A stretch of 55,494 nucleotides of DNA from Singulisphaera sp. GP187 (GCA_945871815.1 CAMBXM010000005.1:1-55494); one strand, 5' to 3'; counted from the stretch's first letter, positions 17,118-26,510 are shown. The notes: generated from the sequence alone by a model not told the origin. Made by a program: numbers and translations.

Positions 17118-18647
17118 ATGCGTCACTTCTTCAGTGAGCTCCAGAAGAACCTCGCGGGCATCTGGGCCCGTCTCGACGGTGGCCAGCGGCTGATCGTGAT
17201 GTCGGTCATGGCTGCTGCCATGGTCGGCCTCGGCGCGATCCTCTGGTTTGCCGGCCAGCCGAGCTACGTAACCGTGCTCGAGCCTGCAAGCAGCGAGGAG
17301 ATGCGCGATGCCAAGCGTGTGCTCAGCCAAGCCGGCGTGCCCACCGTGCCCGACGAAACCGGCCGCGGCATCCTCGTCGATCGGTCGCGCTACGGGCTTG
17401 CCCGCAGTGCGCTGATCGAAGGCGGCCTGCTCGACAAGAGCCAGCGCGGCCTGCTCGATTCGAGCCTCGTAGAGGACGCGGACACCAAGCGCTTCAAGCT
17501 CGAAGCCGCGACCCGATCGCAGACCGAAGCGGCGATCGCCTCGCTCGCCGGCGTCCAGAGCGCAACCGTCACCGCGAGCCGACCCAAGCGTGCCGTGTTC
17601 CTGGACCAGGAAGCCGGATCGCAGGCGCAGGCGACGATCGCGCTGCGACTGCGCGCCGATGCCTCGTTCGAAGCCATTGCTCGTAGCGCAGCTTCGCTGG
17701 CCGCCTCGCAACTCGGCATCCCGATGACCAATGTCGAGGTCTTCGATGCTGGCAACCCCAGTCAGCGATGGCGCTACGACGCCGACCGCGAAGCCGGCGG
17801 CGGTTCGGCCGAGTTCCTGGCGATGCAACGTCGCATCGCCAGCGAACGCACTCGGCAGGCGCAGGAAGCACTCGATGCGATCCACCCCGGCAAGACGATG
17901 GTCAGGGTCGGCATCGAGCTCGACCCGCTGTGGGAAATCACCAATCAGAAGGTCCTACCGGAGACGCCGATCGTCATCACCGATGACATGACGAAGGACG
18001 AGACCGACACGAGTCAGCGCACGCGCGCGGGCGGCGATCCGAGTCTCGCTTCGAACGGCGTCGACCAACCGGGCAACTCGAACACGAGCAAGAAGGAGAC
18101 GCGCAAGCGGACCTACCTCCCCGAGCTCGGCGAGCGCCGCAGTGGCCGGCACGCACCGGACATCAAACGCCTGTCGGTGGCGTTGCTCTACGACCGAACC
18201 CTGGAGCAGCGAGAGGGCTTCGACAAGGAGAGCCTCAAGAACATCGTCAAGTCGATCGTCGGCTGGGATCCAACACGCGACAACGACACCACGTTCAGTT
18301 CGATCGTCGGCGACTTCGCCGCGGAGGAACTCGCCGTCGCCGAATCGGGACCTGGCTTTGGGGCGCTCGCCACCCAGTGGGGGCCAGTCGTCGGTCAAGT
18401 CGTCGGTGTCGTGCTCGTGCTGATGTTCTTGAAGAGTCTCATGCGAACCACGACGACACGCAGCGGTGGCGCCAGCGACTCGAATCCAGGGACCGCTCCG
18501 AGTGGCAGCGGCGACGGGTCCGAACCGAATCTCACGCCAGAAGAACAACAGAAGCGGATGCGACGCGAGATCGAACGCGCCATCACCAGTGATCCCGCCA
18601 CGTTGGCGAAGATGCTGGAGAGTTGGCTCGCCGAACAGAAGGCCTGA
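17118..18647 (+). CDS. fliF: Flagellar MS-ring protein FliF
   Basis: 509 aa, near the usual 520-570. Membrane helices lie at ~28-50 and ~425-445. The periplasmic part holds the ring-building motifs (YGLARSALIEGGLLDKSQRG, LEAATRSQTEAAIASLAGVQSATVTAS, then the IPMTNVEVFDAG strand). The cytoplasmic tail (EQQKRMRREIERAITSDPATLAKMLESWL) is the FliG-binding segment. FliF is the first ring assembled in the membrane and houses the export gate. It is followed by fliG after six bases. Confidence 0.95.
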   Translation: MRHFFSELQKNLAGIWARLDGGQRLIVMSVMAAAMVGLGAILWFAGQPSYVTVLEPASSEEMRDAKRVLSQAGVPTVPDETGRGILVDRSRYGLARSALIEGGLLDKSQRGLLDSSLVEDADTKRFKLEAATRSQTEAAIASLAGVQSATVTASRPKRAVFLDQEAGSQAQATIALRLRADASFEAIARSAASLAASQLGIPMTNVEVFDAGNPSQRWRYDADREAGGGSAEFLAMQRRIASERTRQAQEALDAIHPGKTMVRVGIELDPLWEITNQKVLPETPIVITDDMTKDETDTSQRTRAGGDPSLASNGVDQPGNSNTSKKETRKRTYLPELGERRSGRHAPDIKRLSVALLYDRTLEQREGFDKESLKNIVKSIVGWDPTRDNDTTFSSIVGDFAAEELAVAESGPGFGALATQWGPVVGQVVGVVLVLMFLKSLMRTTTTRSGGASDSNPGTAPSGSGDGSEPNLTPEEQQKRMRREIERAITSDPATLAKMLESWLAEQKA

Positions 18648-18653
18648 TCCGCC

Positions 18654-19685
18654 ATGGAAGAGGAAGTAAAGAAGGAGACGCGCGCGATGTCGGCCGATCG
18701 GGCCATCGCCACGCTGCTGCTGACGATCGACCAAGAGTTGTCGGCGAAGGTCCTCCGGCACTTCTCCGATGACGCCGTCGACCGCGTCACCCGGGCGATG
18801 CAGGAGCTGCAGGAGCTTGCGATCGATCGCGAGAGCGTGCGGTTGGTGTATGTCGCGGCGGTGCAGCGACTGCGCCAAGGCAACATCGCGCTCGGCGACG
18901 TCGGCGGGCTCATGCACAACGTCCTCATCAAGGCGTTCGGCGAGAACCGCGGTGCGGACGTCAACAAGCGGGCCAACAGCGACATCCTGGCAAAGAAGCC
19001 GTTCGCGATGTTCGAGGCGCTGACGCCCGAGGACCTCGCCAATCTTCTCACCGAAGAACACCCGCAGATTGCCGCGGTGTTCATGGCGCACCTTGATCGC
19101 AAGAAGGGTGGTGAAGTGCTGCGCTTCCTCGAAGAAGACATGCGCGCCGATCTCGTGAGTCGAGTGGCCAATCTCGACCGAACGCCCCCTGACGTAGTGC
19201 AGCGAGTGCTCGACGTGATGCGCAAGAAGGTCAAGGACCTTGGCCTCACCACGCTGCGTGCCGAGCCGAAAGCGTGGGTCAAGGCCGCAGCTCAAATACT
19301 GAACAACGTCGGCGGTGGCGAGAAGGCGATCCTCGAGAAGATCGAGGCCTCTGACGCCGAGATGGCTGCTGCGATCCGCGAAGAGATGTTCACCTTCGAG
19401 GACATCCAGAAGCTCGACAAGAAGTCGATCCAGAAGATCCTCGCCAGCGTCGACTCGCGCAATCTCGCGGTGTCGCTGAAGGCAACGACCCCGGGCGTCG
19501 AGGCCAACGTGCTCAACAACCTCAGCAAGCGCGCTGCGGACATGGTCCGTGAAGAGCGCGACTCACTGGGGCCAACTCCGCTCTCCGATGTGCTGGCGGC
19601 GCAGAACGAGATCCTGAAGCTCATCCGCGACCTCGTCGACAAGGGCGATATCGCCGTCGGCGGCGCTGCCGAGCAACTGGTCTGA
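18654..19685 (+). CDS. fliG: Flagellar motor switch protein FliG
   Basis: 343 aa from ATG 18654, standard length. FliG links the MS ring to the C ring and contacts the stator. The middle domain carries EEHPQIAAVFMAHLD, the EHPQ motif that binds FliM. The C-terminal domain carries EEMFTFEDIQKLDKKSIQKIL, the MFxF hinge, followed by the charged torque helix. The N-terminal domain, which meets FliF, begins MSADRAIATLLLTIDQELSAKVL; this internal Met is a second possible start. Confidence 0.96.
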   Translation: MEEEVKKETRAMSADRAIATLLLTIDQELSAKVLRHFSDDAVDRVTRAMQELQELAIDRESVRLVYVAAVQRLRQGNIALGDVGGLMHNVLIKAFGENRGADVNKRANSDILAKKPFAMFEALTPEDLANLLTEEHPQIAAVFMAHLDRKKGGEVLRFLEEDMRADLVSRVANLDRTPPDVVQRVLDVMRKKVKDLGLTTLRAEPKAWVKAAAQILNNVGGGEKAILEKIEASDAEMAAAIREEMFTFEDIQKLDKKSIQKILASVDSRNLAVSLKATTPGVEANVLNNLSKRAADMVREERDSLGPTPLSDVLAAQNEILKLIRDLVDKGDIAVGGAAEQLV

Positions 19686-19692
19686 ATCCACC

Positions 19693-20298
19693 ATGACGAC
19701 GACTCACTCGGCCATTGCGCTCGACGCGCCGATGCGCAGCGTGCGCCTGCAGTCACGCGCCGCCACGACCGATGCCGCATCCCAAGCGAAGGTCGAGTGG
19801 CTGGTCCAACTCGGCGACCGACAAGCGCGTCGCGATGCGGAAACCAAGGCACTGCAGGTGACCGTTCAGGCAATTCAGCGAACTCTGCAGGCGATGAATG
19901 CGACCGTTGCGAGTCGTCTCGACGAGATTGCCGCCTTGGTCGTCGACCTCGGGTTGGCCGTTGCCCGCGAGATTGTCGGCAACGCTCTCGACCGCGGTCA
20001 GGTCGATCCGACGCCGACCGTGATTCACTGTCTGCGCGACTGCGTGCACGGCACCAGCGGCGCCGATCTGTCGATCGCGCTCAATCCCGACGACCTTGCC
20101 TCGGTGCTGGCCAAACTTGCCGAACGAGTGGATCTGCAGCGGGAAGTCGCCGCCGCCGAGATCGTGGCCGACCCCGCCCTCGCTCGTGGTGCGGTGCGCG
20201 CGGAGACCGGCACGGGTCGCTTGCGCTATGACCCACGCGAGACGTTTGAACGCATCGCCGCAGCCGTTCGTAGCAGTGCGCAGGGCGGCACGACGTGA
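19693..20298 (+). CDS. fliH: Flagellar export apparatus stator protein FliH
   Basis: 201 aa. FliH dimers hold the ATPase FliI at the export gate. The order fits FliH: a variable N-terminus, a helix-rich middle (ARRDAETKALQVTVQAIQRTLQAM) and a conserved C-terminal domain (VVDLGLAVAREIVGNAL, then ADLSIALNPDDLASVLAKL and a terminal GTGRLRYDPRETFERI). The sequence is divergent and the call rests partly on its place between fliG and fliI. Its TGA overlaps the GTG of fliI (GTGA), so the two are translationally coupled. Confidence 0.82.
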   Translation: MTTTHSAIALDAPMRSVRLQSRAATTDAASQAKVEWLVQLGDRQARRDAETKALQVTVQAIQRTLQAMNATVASRLDEIAALVVDLGLAVAREIVGNALDRGQVDPTPTVIHCLRDCVHGTSGADLSIALNPDDLASVLAKLAERVDLQREVAAAEIVADPALARGAVRAETGTGRLRYDPRETFERIAAAVRSSAQGGTT

Positions 20299-21620
20299 TT
20301 GGTCGTCCACCGTTGCCGGCGCACCTAGAAGCCGCTCTCGCTGCAGGTCGCGCGCAGAACCGCATGATCGCTGAGGGTCGCGTGAAGGCGATCTCTGGCA
20401 TCGCCATTCGCGTCAGCGGACTGCGAGCTGCGATCGGCGATGTCTGCACCATTCACTCGCAGAACGGTCGCGAGACGCTGCCGGCGGAGGTCGTCGGCTT
20501 CGACGGGGGCGAGGCCGTCGTGCTCGCACTCGGCGACCAGCATGGCGTCGCGCCATGGGATCTCGTGCGCAACGACCATCGCTCGCTGCAAGTGCCCGTC
20601 GGACCGGCCTTGCTGGGTCGGGTCCTCGACGCGCTCGGTCGTCCCATCGATGGCGGTCCGCCGCTCGAAGCGCCGACCCGATCGATCACGGCGACGGCGC
20701 CGACTCCACTCGAACGCGCCCCGATCCACGAGCCTCTGGTCACCGGCGTGGCGGCGATCGACGGCTTTGCGACCTGCGGCAAGGGGCAGCGTATCGGCAT
20801 CTTCGCGGGTTCCGGCGTCGGCAAGTCGACGCTCATGGGCACCATCGCCAAGAGCGGCTCGGCGGCGGTCAACGTCATTGCGATGATCGGTGAGCGCGGC
20901 CGCGAAGTCGGTGAGTTTCTCACCGAGTCGCTGGGGCGCGAGGGCATGGCCAAGTCGGTCGTCATCGCGTGCACCTCCGACCAGGCGCCGATGTTGCGGC
21001 TGAAGGCGCCAATGGTCGCAGTCACCATTGCAGAGGCGTTTCGCGAGCAGGGCCAAGACGTGCTGTTCTTGATGGACAGCGTCACGCGCTTCGCGATGGC
21101 CGCTCGCGAAGTCGGCCTCGCCGCCGGCGAGCCGCCGACGTTGCGCGGCTACCCGCCGTCCTTGTTCGCCAAGCTGCCGCAGCTGGTCGAACGTCTCGGC
21201 AACGACGGGCGCGGTTCGATCACGGGCATGCTGACCGTGCTGGTCGACGGCGACGACATGAACGAACCGGTCGCCGATGCTCTGCGCGGCTACCTCGACG
21301 GTCACATCGTGCTGTCGCGCAAGCTGGCGGAACGCGGGCGCTTTCCGGCAATCGACGTGCTGGCGTCGATCAGCCGTTTGATGCCGAAGGTCACGACCAA
21401 GGAGCACCAGCAGCGGGTGCGCAAGGTGCGCGAGTGGATGGCGCACTACGAGGAGAACCGCGATCTCATCACCGTCGGTGCCTACAAGAAGGGCGGCGAC
21501 CAGTTGCTGGACCAGGCGATTGCCCGTTTGCCGGCAATCGAGGAACTGCTGTTCCATGGCGCCACCCCGCGCCCGCTGGCGGAGACCCAGAAGCGACTGC
21601 AGCAGCTGGCCGGGAGCTGA
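20295..21620 (+). CDS. fliI: Flagellum-specific export ATPase FliI
   Basis: 441 aa, usual length, from a GTG at 20295 that overlaps the fliH stop. It energises export of flagellar subunits. The Walker A motif is FAGSGVGKSTLMG (~171-180), Walker B is DVLFLMDSVTRFAMA, and the family sequence GEPPTLRGYPPSLFAKLPQLVERLG and the glutamate of GERGREVGEFL are all intact. It resembles the F1 β-subunit in fold. Confidence 0.96.
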   Translation: MIGRPPLPAHLEAALAAGRAQNRMIAEGRVKAISGIAIRVSGLRAAIGDVCTIHSQNGRETLPAEVVGFDGGEAVVLALGDQHGVAPWDLVRNDHRSLQVPVGPALLGRVLDALGRPIDGGPPLEAPTRSITATAPTPLERAPIHEPLVTGVAAIDGFATCGKGQRIGIFAGSGVGKSTLMGTIAKSGSAAVNVIAMIGERGREVGEFLTESLGREGMAKSVVIACTSDQAPMLRLKAPMVAVTIAEAFREQGQDVLFLMDSVTRFAMAAREVGLAAGEPPTLRGYPPSLFAKLPQLVERLGNDGRGSITGMLTVLVDGDDMNEPVADALRGYLDGHIVLSRKLAERGRFPAIDVLASISRLMPKVTTKEHQQRVRKVREWMAHYEENRDLITVGAYKKGGDQLLDQAIARLPAIEELLFHGATPRPLAETQKRLQQLAGS

Positions 21621-21706
21621 GGCGAAGGGGCGACCGGTAGGCGCCCGTTCCACTTCGGTGGAGTTCGCCTCATCAAGAGCCCATGCCATGGCCGATAGAC
21701 GAGACC

Positions 21707-22150
21707 ATGGGTCGGTTCCAGTTCCGTTTGGCAGGTCTGCTCCGTCTGCGCACGCAGATGGAGAAGACTGCGCGGCGCACTCTCGCAGCGGCGATGGGCA
21801 ACGTCGCCAACGTCGAGCAGCGCATGGCGACGGCCACGATTGGTCTGGCCGAGTGCGAGCAACTGGGATGCGGCACTGACGCGCATGCACCGCTGGCGCG
21901 CGCCCTGGCGCAGGGCCTCGCGCGGCATCGGTTGCGGCTCCAGAACGAGCTGCGCGCAGCGCATGCGCAACTCGAGCGCACCCGCGGGGACTGGATCGAA
22001 CGACGGCGCGAGCAACGCACGCTCGATGTCCTGCGCGACAAGCAGCGCGAAGAATGGCAGATGGAACGGCAGCGCGCCGAACAGCACGAACTCGAAGAAC
22101 TGGCACGCGGCCGCAAGGTCCTCGCGCCCGCTGAGGAGACGCAAGAATGA
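21707..22150 (+). CDS. fliJ: Flagellar export chaperone FliJ
   Basis: 147 aa from the ATG at 21707 (MGRFQFRLAGLLRLR), chosen because FliJ proteins begin with just such an F-x-F-x-L-x-x-L-L sequence. The ATG at 21683 would add eight foreign residues. The rest is one long Arg/Glu/Gln-rich coiled coil, as expected for FliJ. FliJ sits in the centre of the FliI ring and escorts chaperones. It overlaps the next gene by four bases (ATGA). Confidence 0.85.
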   Translation: MGRFQFRLAGLLRLRTQMEKTARRTLAAAMGNVANVEQRMATATIGLAECEQLGCGTDAHAPLARALAQGLARHRLRLQNELRAAHAQLERTRGDWIERRREQRTLDVLRDKQREEWQMERQRAEQHELEELARGRKVLAPAEETQE

Positions 22151-23244
22151 AGGGGCTCATCGTCAACGTCTTGGTAGGTGTCGGTCTGTTTGCCGGAGCT
22201 CTGGTGGGGGGGCTGATGGCCACGGGTCGCTGGAACAACGCGGGTGTCGCCAACATCCCCGTGCTCAACGGCATGTTCCCGGCACCACCTGAGGGCGAAG
22301 GCTCGACTGCGGATGGTCACGCCGGCGCGCCGAAGGGCGAGGTTGGCAACAACGGCGGCAACGATGCCCACGGTGCGCCGAGCGACGCCAATGCGACGCC
22401 GCACGACGGGGCACCCGTCGATGGTGCGCACGCGCAGGACCCGCAGAAGCCGCAAGAGCCACCGCTCGCGCCGCTGAAGCGTGGGCGTTCCATCGTGCAG
22501 AAGGACGAGCCAAAGGGTGGTGGTCACGGCGAGGCGCCCGCGAGCGGGCACGGCGAGAAGCCAGCAGCGCACGGGGCCGAGAAGCCGAAGAACGAGCACG
22601 CTACCCCCGAGCATGGCTCGGCGACCGAGCCTGACGCGAGCCACGGCTCGCTGCCAGACAAGGACTTCGCGCACCTGTCGAACCAGCTGAAGCAAGAACC
22701 CGACATCCGCTATTCGCCAGGGGCCTACTTCCGCTTTGACGGGATGCCTGCTGGGGTGACGCCCGACCAACTCAACGACGCCTGGAAGAGAGTTCAGGAG
22801 GCCGTCGGCGAACTGGAACGCCGCACCAAGGCGCTGGAGCTGCGCGAGCAGGAGTTGCGCGAGTTCTCCGACGACATCGCACGTCGCCAGACCGAGGTCG
22901 GTAAGGAGCGCGCCGAGATCGAAGCGATGCAACGTCGCCTCGACGAACGTGTCGAGCAGTTCCAGGACCAGGTCAAACTGATCAAGAACGACGAGATCGC
23001 CAGCTTGCAGAAGAACGCGAAGAGCTACGAGATCTTCGAACCCAGCAAGGCGGCCGAGCTCATCAAAGACCAGTGGAAGACCGACGCTGGCCAGATCGAG
23101 ATGCTCAAGATGATGGAGTTCATGAGCAAGGAGACGGTGGACCAGATTCTGGCGGCAATGCCCAACGAGCTGGTGCTCGACGTGATGGCGAAGCGGCGAA
23201 AGATCAGCAGGGAGACGGTGCCACCGGCTGCTCCGCGCAAGTGA
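22147..23244 (+). CDS. MotE-like flagellar membrane protein with long linker
   Basis: 365 aa. One membrane helix lies at ~5-26. A His/Gly/Pro/Ala-rich low-complexity linker (~45-170) with many acidic and basic repeats follows. Then come a coiled coil (~215-280) and a C-terminal MgtE-N-like domain (SKAAELIKDQWKTDAGQIEM, MSKETVDQILAAMPNELVLDVM). This is the architecture of MotE, a chaperone that delivers MotC or stator parts in some bacteria and is often found next to fliJ. The linker is much longer than usual. It overlaps fliJ by four bases and is followed by fliL. Confidence 0.68.
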   Translation: MKGLIVNVLVGVGLFAGALVGGLMATGRWNNAGVANIPVLNGMFPAPPEGEGSTADGHAGAPKGEVGNNGGNDAHGAPSDANATPHDGAPVDGAHAQDPQKPQEPPLAPLKRGRSIVQKDEPKGGGHGEAPASGHGEKPAAHGAEKPKNEHATPEHGSATEPDASHGSLPDKDFAHLSNQLKQEPDIRYSPGAYFRFDGMPAGVTPDQLNDAWKRVQEAVGELERRTKALELREQELREFSDDIARRQTEVGKERAEIEAMQRRLDERVEQFQDQVKLIKNDEIASLQKNAKSYEIFEPSKAAELIKDQWKTDAGQIEMLKMMEFMSKETVDQILAAMPNELVLDVMAKRRKISRETVPPAAPRK

Positions 23245-23318
23245 AGATCTTTTGAACACCGTGAGCGGATCGAGTCGATAGACGAACCGAAGGATCGGCG
23301 GCGAGGGAGTGACGCAGA

Positions 23319-23840
23319 GTGGCTGACGACAAGAAGAAAGAAGCAGACGCCAAAGCCGAGGACGGCAAGAAGAAGAAGAAGGGCTTGCCGCCCGTCCTTT
23401 TGATCGCCGTCGGTGCTGCCTTGGGCGGTGTCGGCGTCGTGTTCGGAGTGCCGCCAAAGCAGGTGGAAGTCCACGTGCCCGAGGTGGTGCACACGTTCAC
23501 GCCGATCCAGCATCCAGACCTCCTCGAGTTCCAATTCAACCCGCGCGCGCAAGCCGGCAAGGCCTACGCGAGCGTGTCGTTCTACTTCGTCTACGTCGCC
23601 CGCGACGACCGCGAAGAAGCGGCGTTCGAGGCGATCAAGACCAACTGGGATCGCATTCGTTCGCGCGTGCTGGAACTGCTCAGCAACACCAGCGTGAGCG
23701 ATCTCAACGCCGAGAACGGCAAACGCATGCTGGCGAAGGCCTTGGTCGACGACCTCGACGCGACCATCTTCCCCGGCAAGGCAGATGAGAAAGTGGCCAA
23801 GGTGAGCGAAGTGCTCTGGGCCAAGTGGATCCTTCAGTAG
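23319..23840 (+). CDS. fliL: Flagellar basal-body-associated protein FliL
   Basis: 173 aa from a GTG at 23319 (MADDKKKEADAK). A Lys-rich cytoplasmic tail is followed by one membrane helix (~23-43) and a periplasmic domain (~60-173) with an FliL-type end, KMLAKALVDDLDATIFPGK. FliL surrounds the stator and improves torque. Sequence match is modest, but the place directly before fliM is the classical one. Confidence 0.82.
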   Translation: MADDKKKEADAKAEDGKKKKKGLPPVLLIAVGAALGGVGVVFGVPPKQVEVHVPEVVHTFTPIQHPDLLEFQFNPRAQAGKAYASVSFYFVYVARDDREEAAFEAIKTNWDRIRSRVLELLSNTSVSDLNAENGKRMLAKALVDDLDATIFPGKADEKVAKVSEVLWAKWILQ

Positions 23841-23859
23841 CAACCAACCGGACAACTGC

Positions 23860-24840
23860 GTGAACGAGATCCTCAGCAACGAAGAGATCGACACCCTGCT
23901 CGACATGTTTCGAGCCGGAGCGGGCGAGGACGAAGTCCCCGTTGCCGCGCCGAAGCTCGAAACGGTCGTCGACGACCGCATCAGCGAGGTCGATCTCCTG
24001 AAGCCCAACCGCCTCGCGCGCGAGCAGCTGCGCGGGATGGAGCGCTACTTCGAGAGCGCGGGCAAGCTGCTGTCGGCAACGATCTCGGACAAGCTCCGCA
24101 TCGACACGCGCTGCGATTGCGTTGCGGTCGAACAGCAGCGATTCGGCACGTGGCTCGAACAGCTCCCCGGACCGGTCGCGATCTACGTCTGCAAGATGGA
24201 ACCGTTCCGGACGCCGGTCTTGCTCACCGCCAGCACCAGTCTGCTGTACGGCGCCGTCGACCGCATCCTCGGGGGTTCTGGTCGCGTGTCGAGGGTTCCG
24301 AAGGACTTCACGCAGGCCGAGTACACCGTTGCCGACGCGCTGATGGGGCCTTGCCTCGATCGCATCGTCGAGAGTCTCGAAGACGTCATCCCCTTGAAGT
24401 GGCAGATCGAGAATCGATTCTGCAACCCGTCGATGGCGCAGATCCTGCCGTCGCAGGATGTGGTGCTCTCGGTCTACTTCCAGGTTGCGGGCGAGTTCCT
24501 GATTGGCGACCTGCGACTGCTGGTGCCGTTCCAGTCGATCGAGCCCTACCTCGACAAGTTCGCCAAAGACAGCGTCACGCGCATGGAGCCAGGAACGATG
24601 CGCGAACAGGTTGCACGAACGGTCAAGAGCGTGCCGCTCGACCTAGCCGTCGAACTCGGCAACGCGCGCATCACGTTGCGTCAACTGCTCGATCTTCAGC
24701 AAGGCGACGTGATCCCGCTCGATACCCGCTTTGGCAGCCCCGCGGTCGTGCCAGTGATGGGGCGCCCCAAGTTCCTCGGTCAGATCGGCCGGATCGGCAA
24801 CAGGTTGGGTGTGCAGGTTGCCGATGTCATCGGGGCGTAG
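23860..24840 (+). CDS. fliM: Flagellar motor switch protein FliM
   Basis: 326 aa from a GTG at 23860. FliM forms the wall of the C ring and binds phosphorylated CheY through its N-terminal peptide, here ILSNEEIDTLLDMF (close to the LSQxEIDALL consensus). The CheC-like middle domain (~45-230) contains RLAREQLRGMERYFESAGKLLS and the GG-x-G-R pattern near LGGSGRVSRV. The SpoA domain (~250-326) interacts with FliN. It is followed after three bases by fliN. Confidence 0.95.
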   Translation: MNEILSNEEIDTLLDMFRAGAGEDEVPVAAPKLETVVDDRISEVDLLKPNRLAREQLRGMERYFESAGKLLSATISDKLRIDTRCDCVAVEQQRFGTWLEQLPGPVAIYVCKMEPFRTPVLLTASTSLLYGAVDRILGGSGRVSRVPKDFTQAEYTVADALMGPCLDRIVESLEDVIPLKWQIENRFCNPSMAQILPSQDVVLSVYFQVAGEFLIGDLRLLVPFQSIEPYLDKFAKDSVTRMEPGTMREQVARTVKSVPLDLAVELGNARITLRQLLDLQQGDVIPLDTRFGSPAVVPVMGRPKFLGQIGRIGNRLGVQVADVIGA

Positions 24841-24843
24841 AGC

Positions 24844-25239
24844 ATGAGCGACTCGTCGATGAATCCTGGTGACGCATGGGAAGCCGCGGGCGAACTCGCG
24901 CGCGCCTCGGCAGAAATGGCCGCGGCGGCCGTGCAGCCGGTTGCGTTCGGCCAGCTTGGCCCGAGCGTGCGCGGCAATGCCCGCAACCTCGATCTGCTGC
25001 TCGACGTCGAGATCCCGATCTCGGTCGAAGTCGGTCGTGCCCAGATGAGCCTCGAAGAGGTTCTCAAGCTCGTGCCTGGCAGCGTCGTCGCCCTCGACAA
25101 GAAGGCCGAAGAGCCGGTCGATCTGCGAGTGAATGGCAAGCTCGTAGCGCGCGGCGAAGTCGTGCTCGTCGACGACACCTACGGACTGCGCATCACGCAG
25201 ATCGTGGACGCTTCCGGTCGCATCGAAAGCCTGCGCTGA
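24844..25239 (+). CDS. fliN: Flagellar motor switch protein FliN
   Basis: 131 aa. The C-terminal ~80 residues are a full SpoA domain: LLLDVEIPISVEVGRAQMSL, LKLVPGSVVALDKKAEEPVDL, VNGKLVARGEVVLVDDTYGLRI. The N-terminal ~45 residues are Ala-rich and variable. It forms the base of the C ring and takes part in export. It is the last gene of the operon; no chemotaxis gene follows. Confidence 0.95.
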   Translation: MSDSSMNPGDAWEAAGELARASAEMAAAAVQPVAFGQLGPSVRGNARNLDLLLDVEIPISVEVGRAQMSLEEVLKLVPGSVVALDKKAEEPVDLRVNGKLVARGEVVLVDDTYGLRITQIVDASGRIESLR

Positions 25240-25600
25240 GGCTACGGGCCCGGTGCCGGTGACTGTCGTTGGGTCTGCCACCGAGCAGATCGTTCGAGCC
25301 TCGCGAACTCTGCGCCCTCGAGGTGAGCTGGATCGACAGCAAAGAACGCTCTGCATTGCCGATGCGCGGACGTAGTCGCGGTGAAGACCGCAAGGCATCG
25401 GCTTGCGCCTCGGACCGTTCCGCTGCCTCGGGGGTCGCGCCGATCGTCGGTGCGATCGGGTCTGGCCGGCAAGCGTCGTCCCGGACTCCCGCGTCAGGCG
25501 TCGGAACGAGCGGGCTCATTCCACCGGCCAGAAGCTCTCAGACCGCGGTTGGTTCCTGCGGCTCGCCATCACCGCTCCCAACCCAGCTATCTTCTGCACG
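25240..25600. other. Gene-free spacer after the flagellar operon
   Basis: This 361-nt stretch has no convincing coding frame; upstream extensions of the DinB-like frame show no family similarity. A weak TATCTT box (25588-25593) lies just ahead of the DinB-like gene but is too close to its start to be sure. No terminator hairpin is obvious after fliN. Confidence 0.4.
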
Positions 25601-26104
25601 ATGTCCCCGCTCGAGGCCCGTCTGCTCGTTACCTACCACCACTGGGCGCGCGATCGCGCGACCGAAGCCGTTGCTCGCCTCACAGCGGCGCAGTTCACCC
25701 AGCCTCTCGGCAATTCCTTTGCCTCCGTGCGCGACACGCTCGCGCATCTCTACGGTGCGGACGTCGTCTGGCTGCAGCGCTTCTGCGGCAGCAGCCCGAG
25801 CGGTCTCCCGCCTGCCGAACAGTTTCTAGACCTTGCCGCGCTGCAGGCCGCGTGGAGCGAAGTCGACGACCGCCTTCGTACCTTCGTCGCGAGCCTCGAC
25901 GAACCAGCGCTTGCGACATCGATCACCTACCGCGCCTTCAACGGCCAGGACGCCACGCTGCCCTACTGGCAGATGCTCCAGCACCTCGTCAACCACGGCA
26001 GCTACCACCGCGGCCAGGTCACGACCCTGCTGCGACAACTCGGCGCGCCAGCACCGCGCGGCATGGACCTCGTCGCGTTCTATCGCGAACGGCAAGTGCA
26101 CTGA
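25601..26104 (+). CDS. DinB-family protein
   Basis: 167 aa from ATG 25601, the usual length. The four-helix DinB/YfiT fold is indicated by the metal-binding His triad His49 (DTLAHLYGADVVW), His132 and His136 (VNHGSYHRGQ), and by Trp/Tyr in standard places. DinB-type proteins bind divalent metal. Some are thiol transferases, many are of unknown role, and naming after DNA-damage induction does not imply DNA repair. It stands alone. Confidence 0.88.
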   Translation: MSPLEARLLVTYHHWARDRATEAVARLTAAQFTQPLGNSFASVRDTLAHLYGADVVWLQRFCGSSPSGLPPAEQFLDLAALQAAWSEVDDRLRTFVASLDEPALATSITYRAFNGQDATLPYWQMLQHLVNHGSYHRGQVTTLLRQLGAPAPRGMDLVAFYRERQVH

Positions 26105-26330
26105 CCTGCGCCCCGGTGGAGCAGACTAGCGGGTGCCCTGGTCGCGCGCGGTGTCGTTCGATCGAGCTAGCCGCCTGTTGCAGCACGCATCCTGCCTGCT
26201 TGCGCGGTAGCTGGTCCGATCTCTGCGCCGCGCGAACGGCGTCGAATCTGCAGATCCGACACAGTTTGCGCCACTTGATCTGAAACCAGATCCTGAGCCA
26301 TCGGCGACGGAGCCGTTCGTCAGCAGGCTG

Positions 26331-26510
26331 CTAACGCAGCTTCGCGATCAGCAGCTTGTCGAGCTTGGCCCGGATCTTCACGGACTCCTCGCTGCGCGTG
26401 AGGGAGTTGCAGATGGCTTTGAGGCTCATGCCTTTGTTGGCCATCTGGTGGAGCTTCTGGATCTCGGTCGGCGTCCACGGCTGACGGTGGCGTTCGAAGC
26501 GTTCGGTCAT
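26331..26510 (-). CDS. Tiny Myb/SANT-like HTH protein
   Basis: 59 aa from ATG 26510. The open frame extends further upstream, but only this end is protein-like. The sequence HRQPWTPTEIQKLHQMANKG, then MSLKAICNSLTRSEESVKIRAKLDKL, is one Myb/SANT-like tri-helix unit: conserved Trp, three short helices, and a basic recognition helix. It is likely a small DNA-binding protein. It is divergent from the YciI-like gene. The shared upstream region holds one copy of the short GTGGTTTNTCAAAGCG repeat. Confidence 0.7.
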   Translation of the reverse strand: MTERFERHRQPWTPTEIQKLHQMANKGMSLKAICNSLTRSEESVKIRAKLDKLLIAKLR

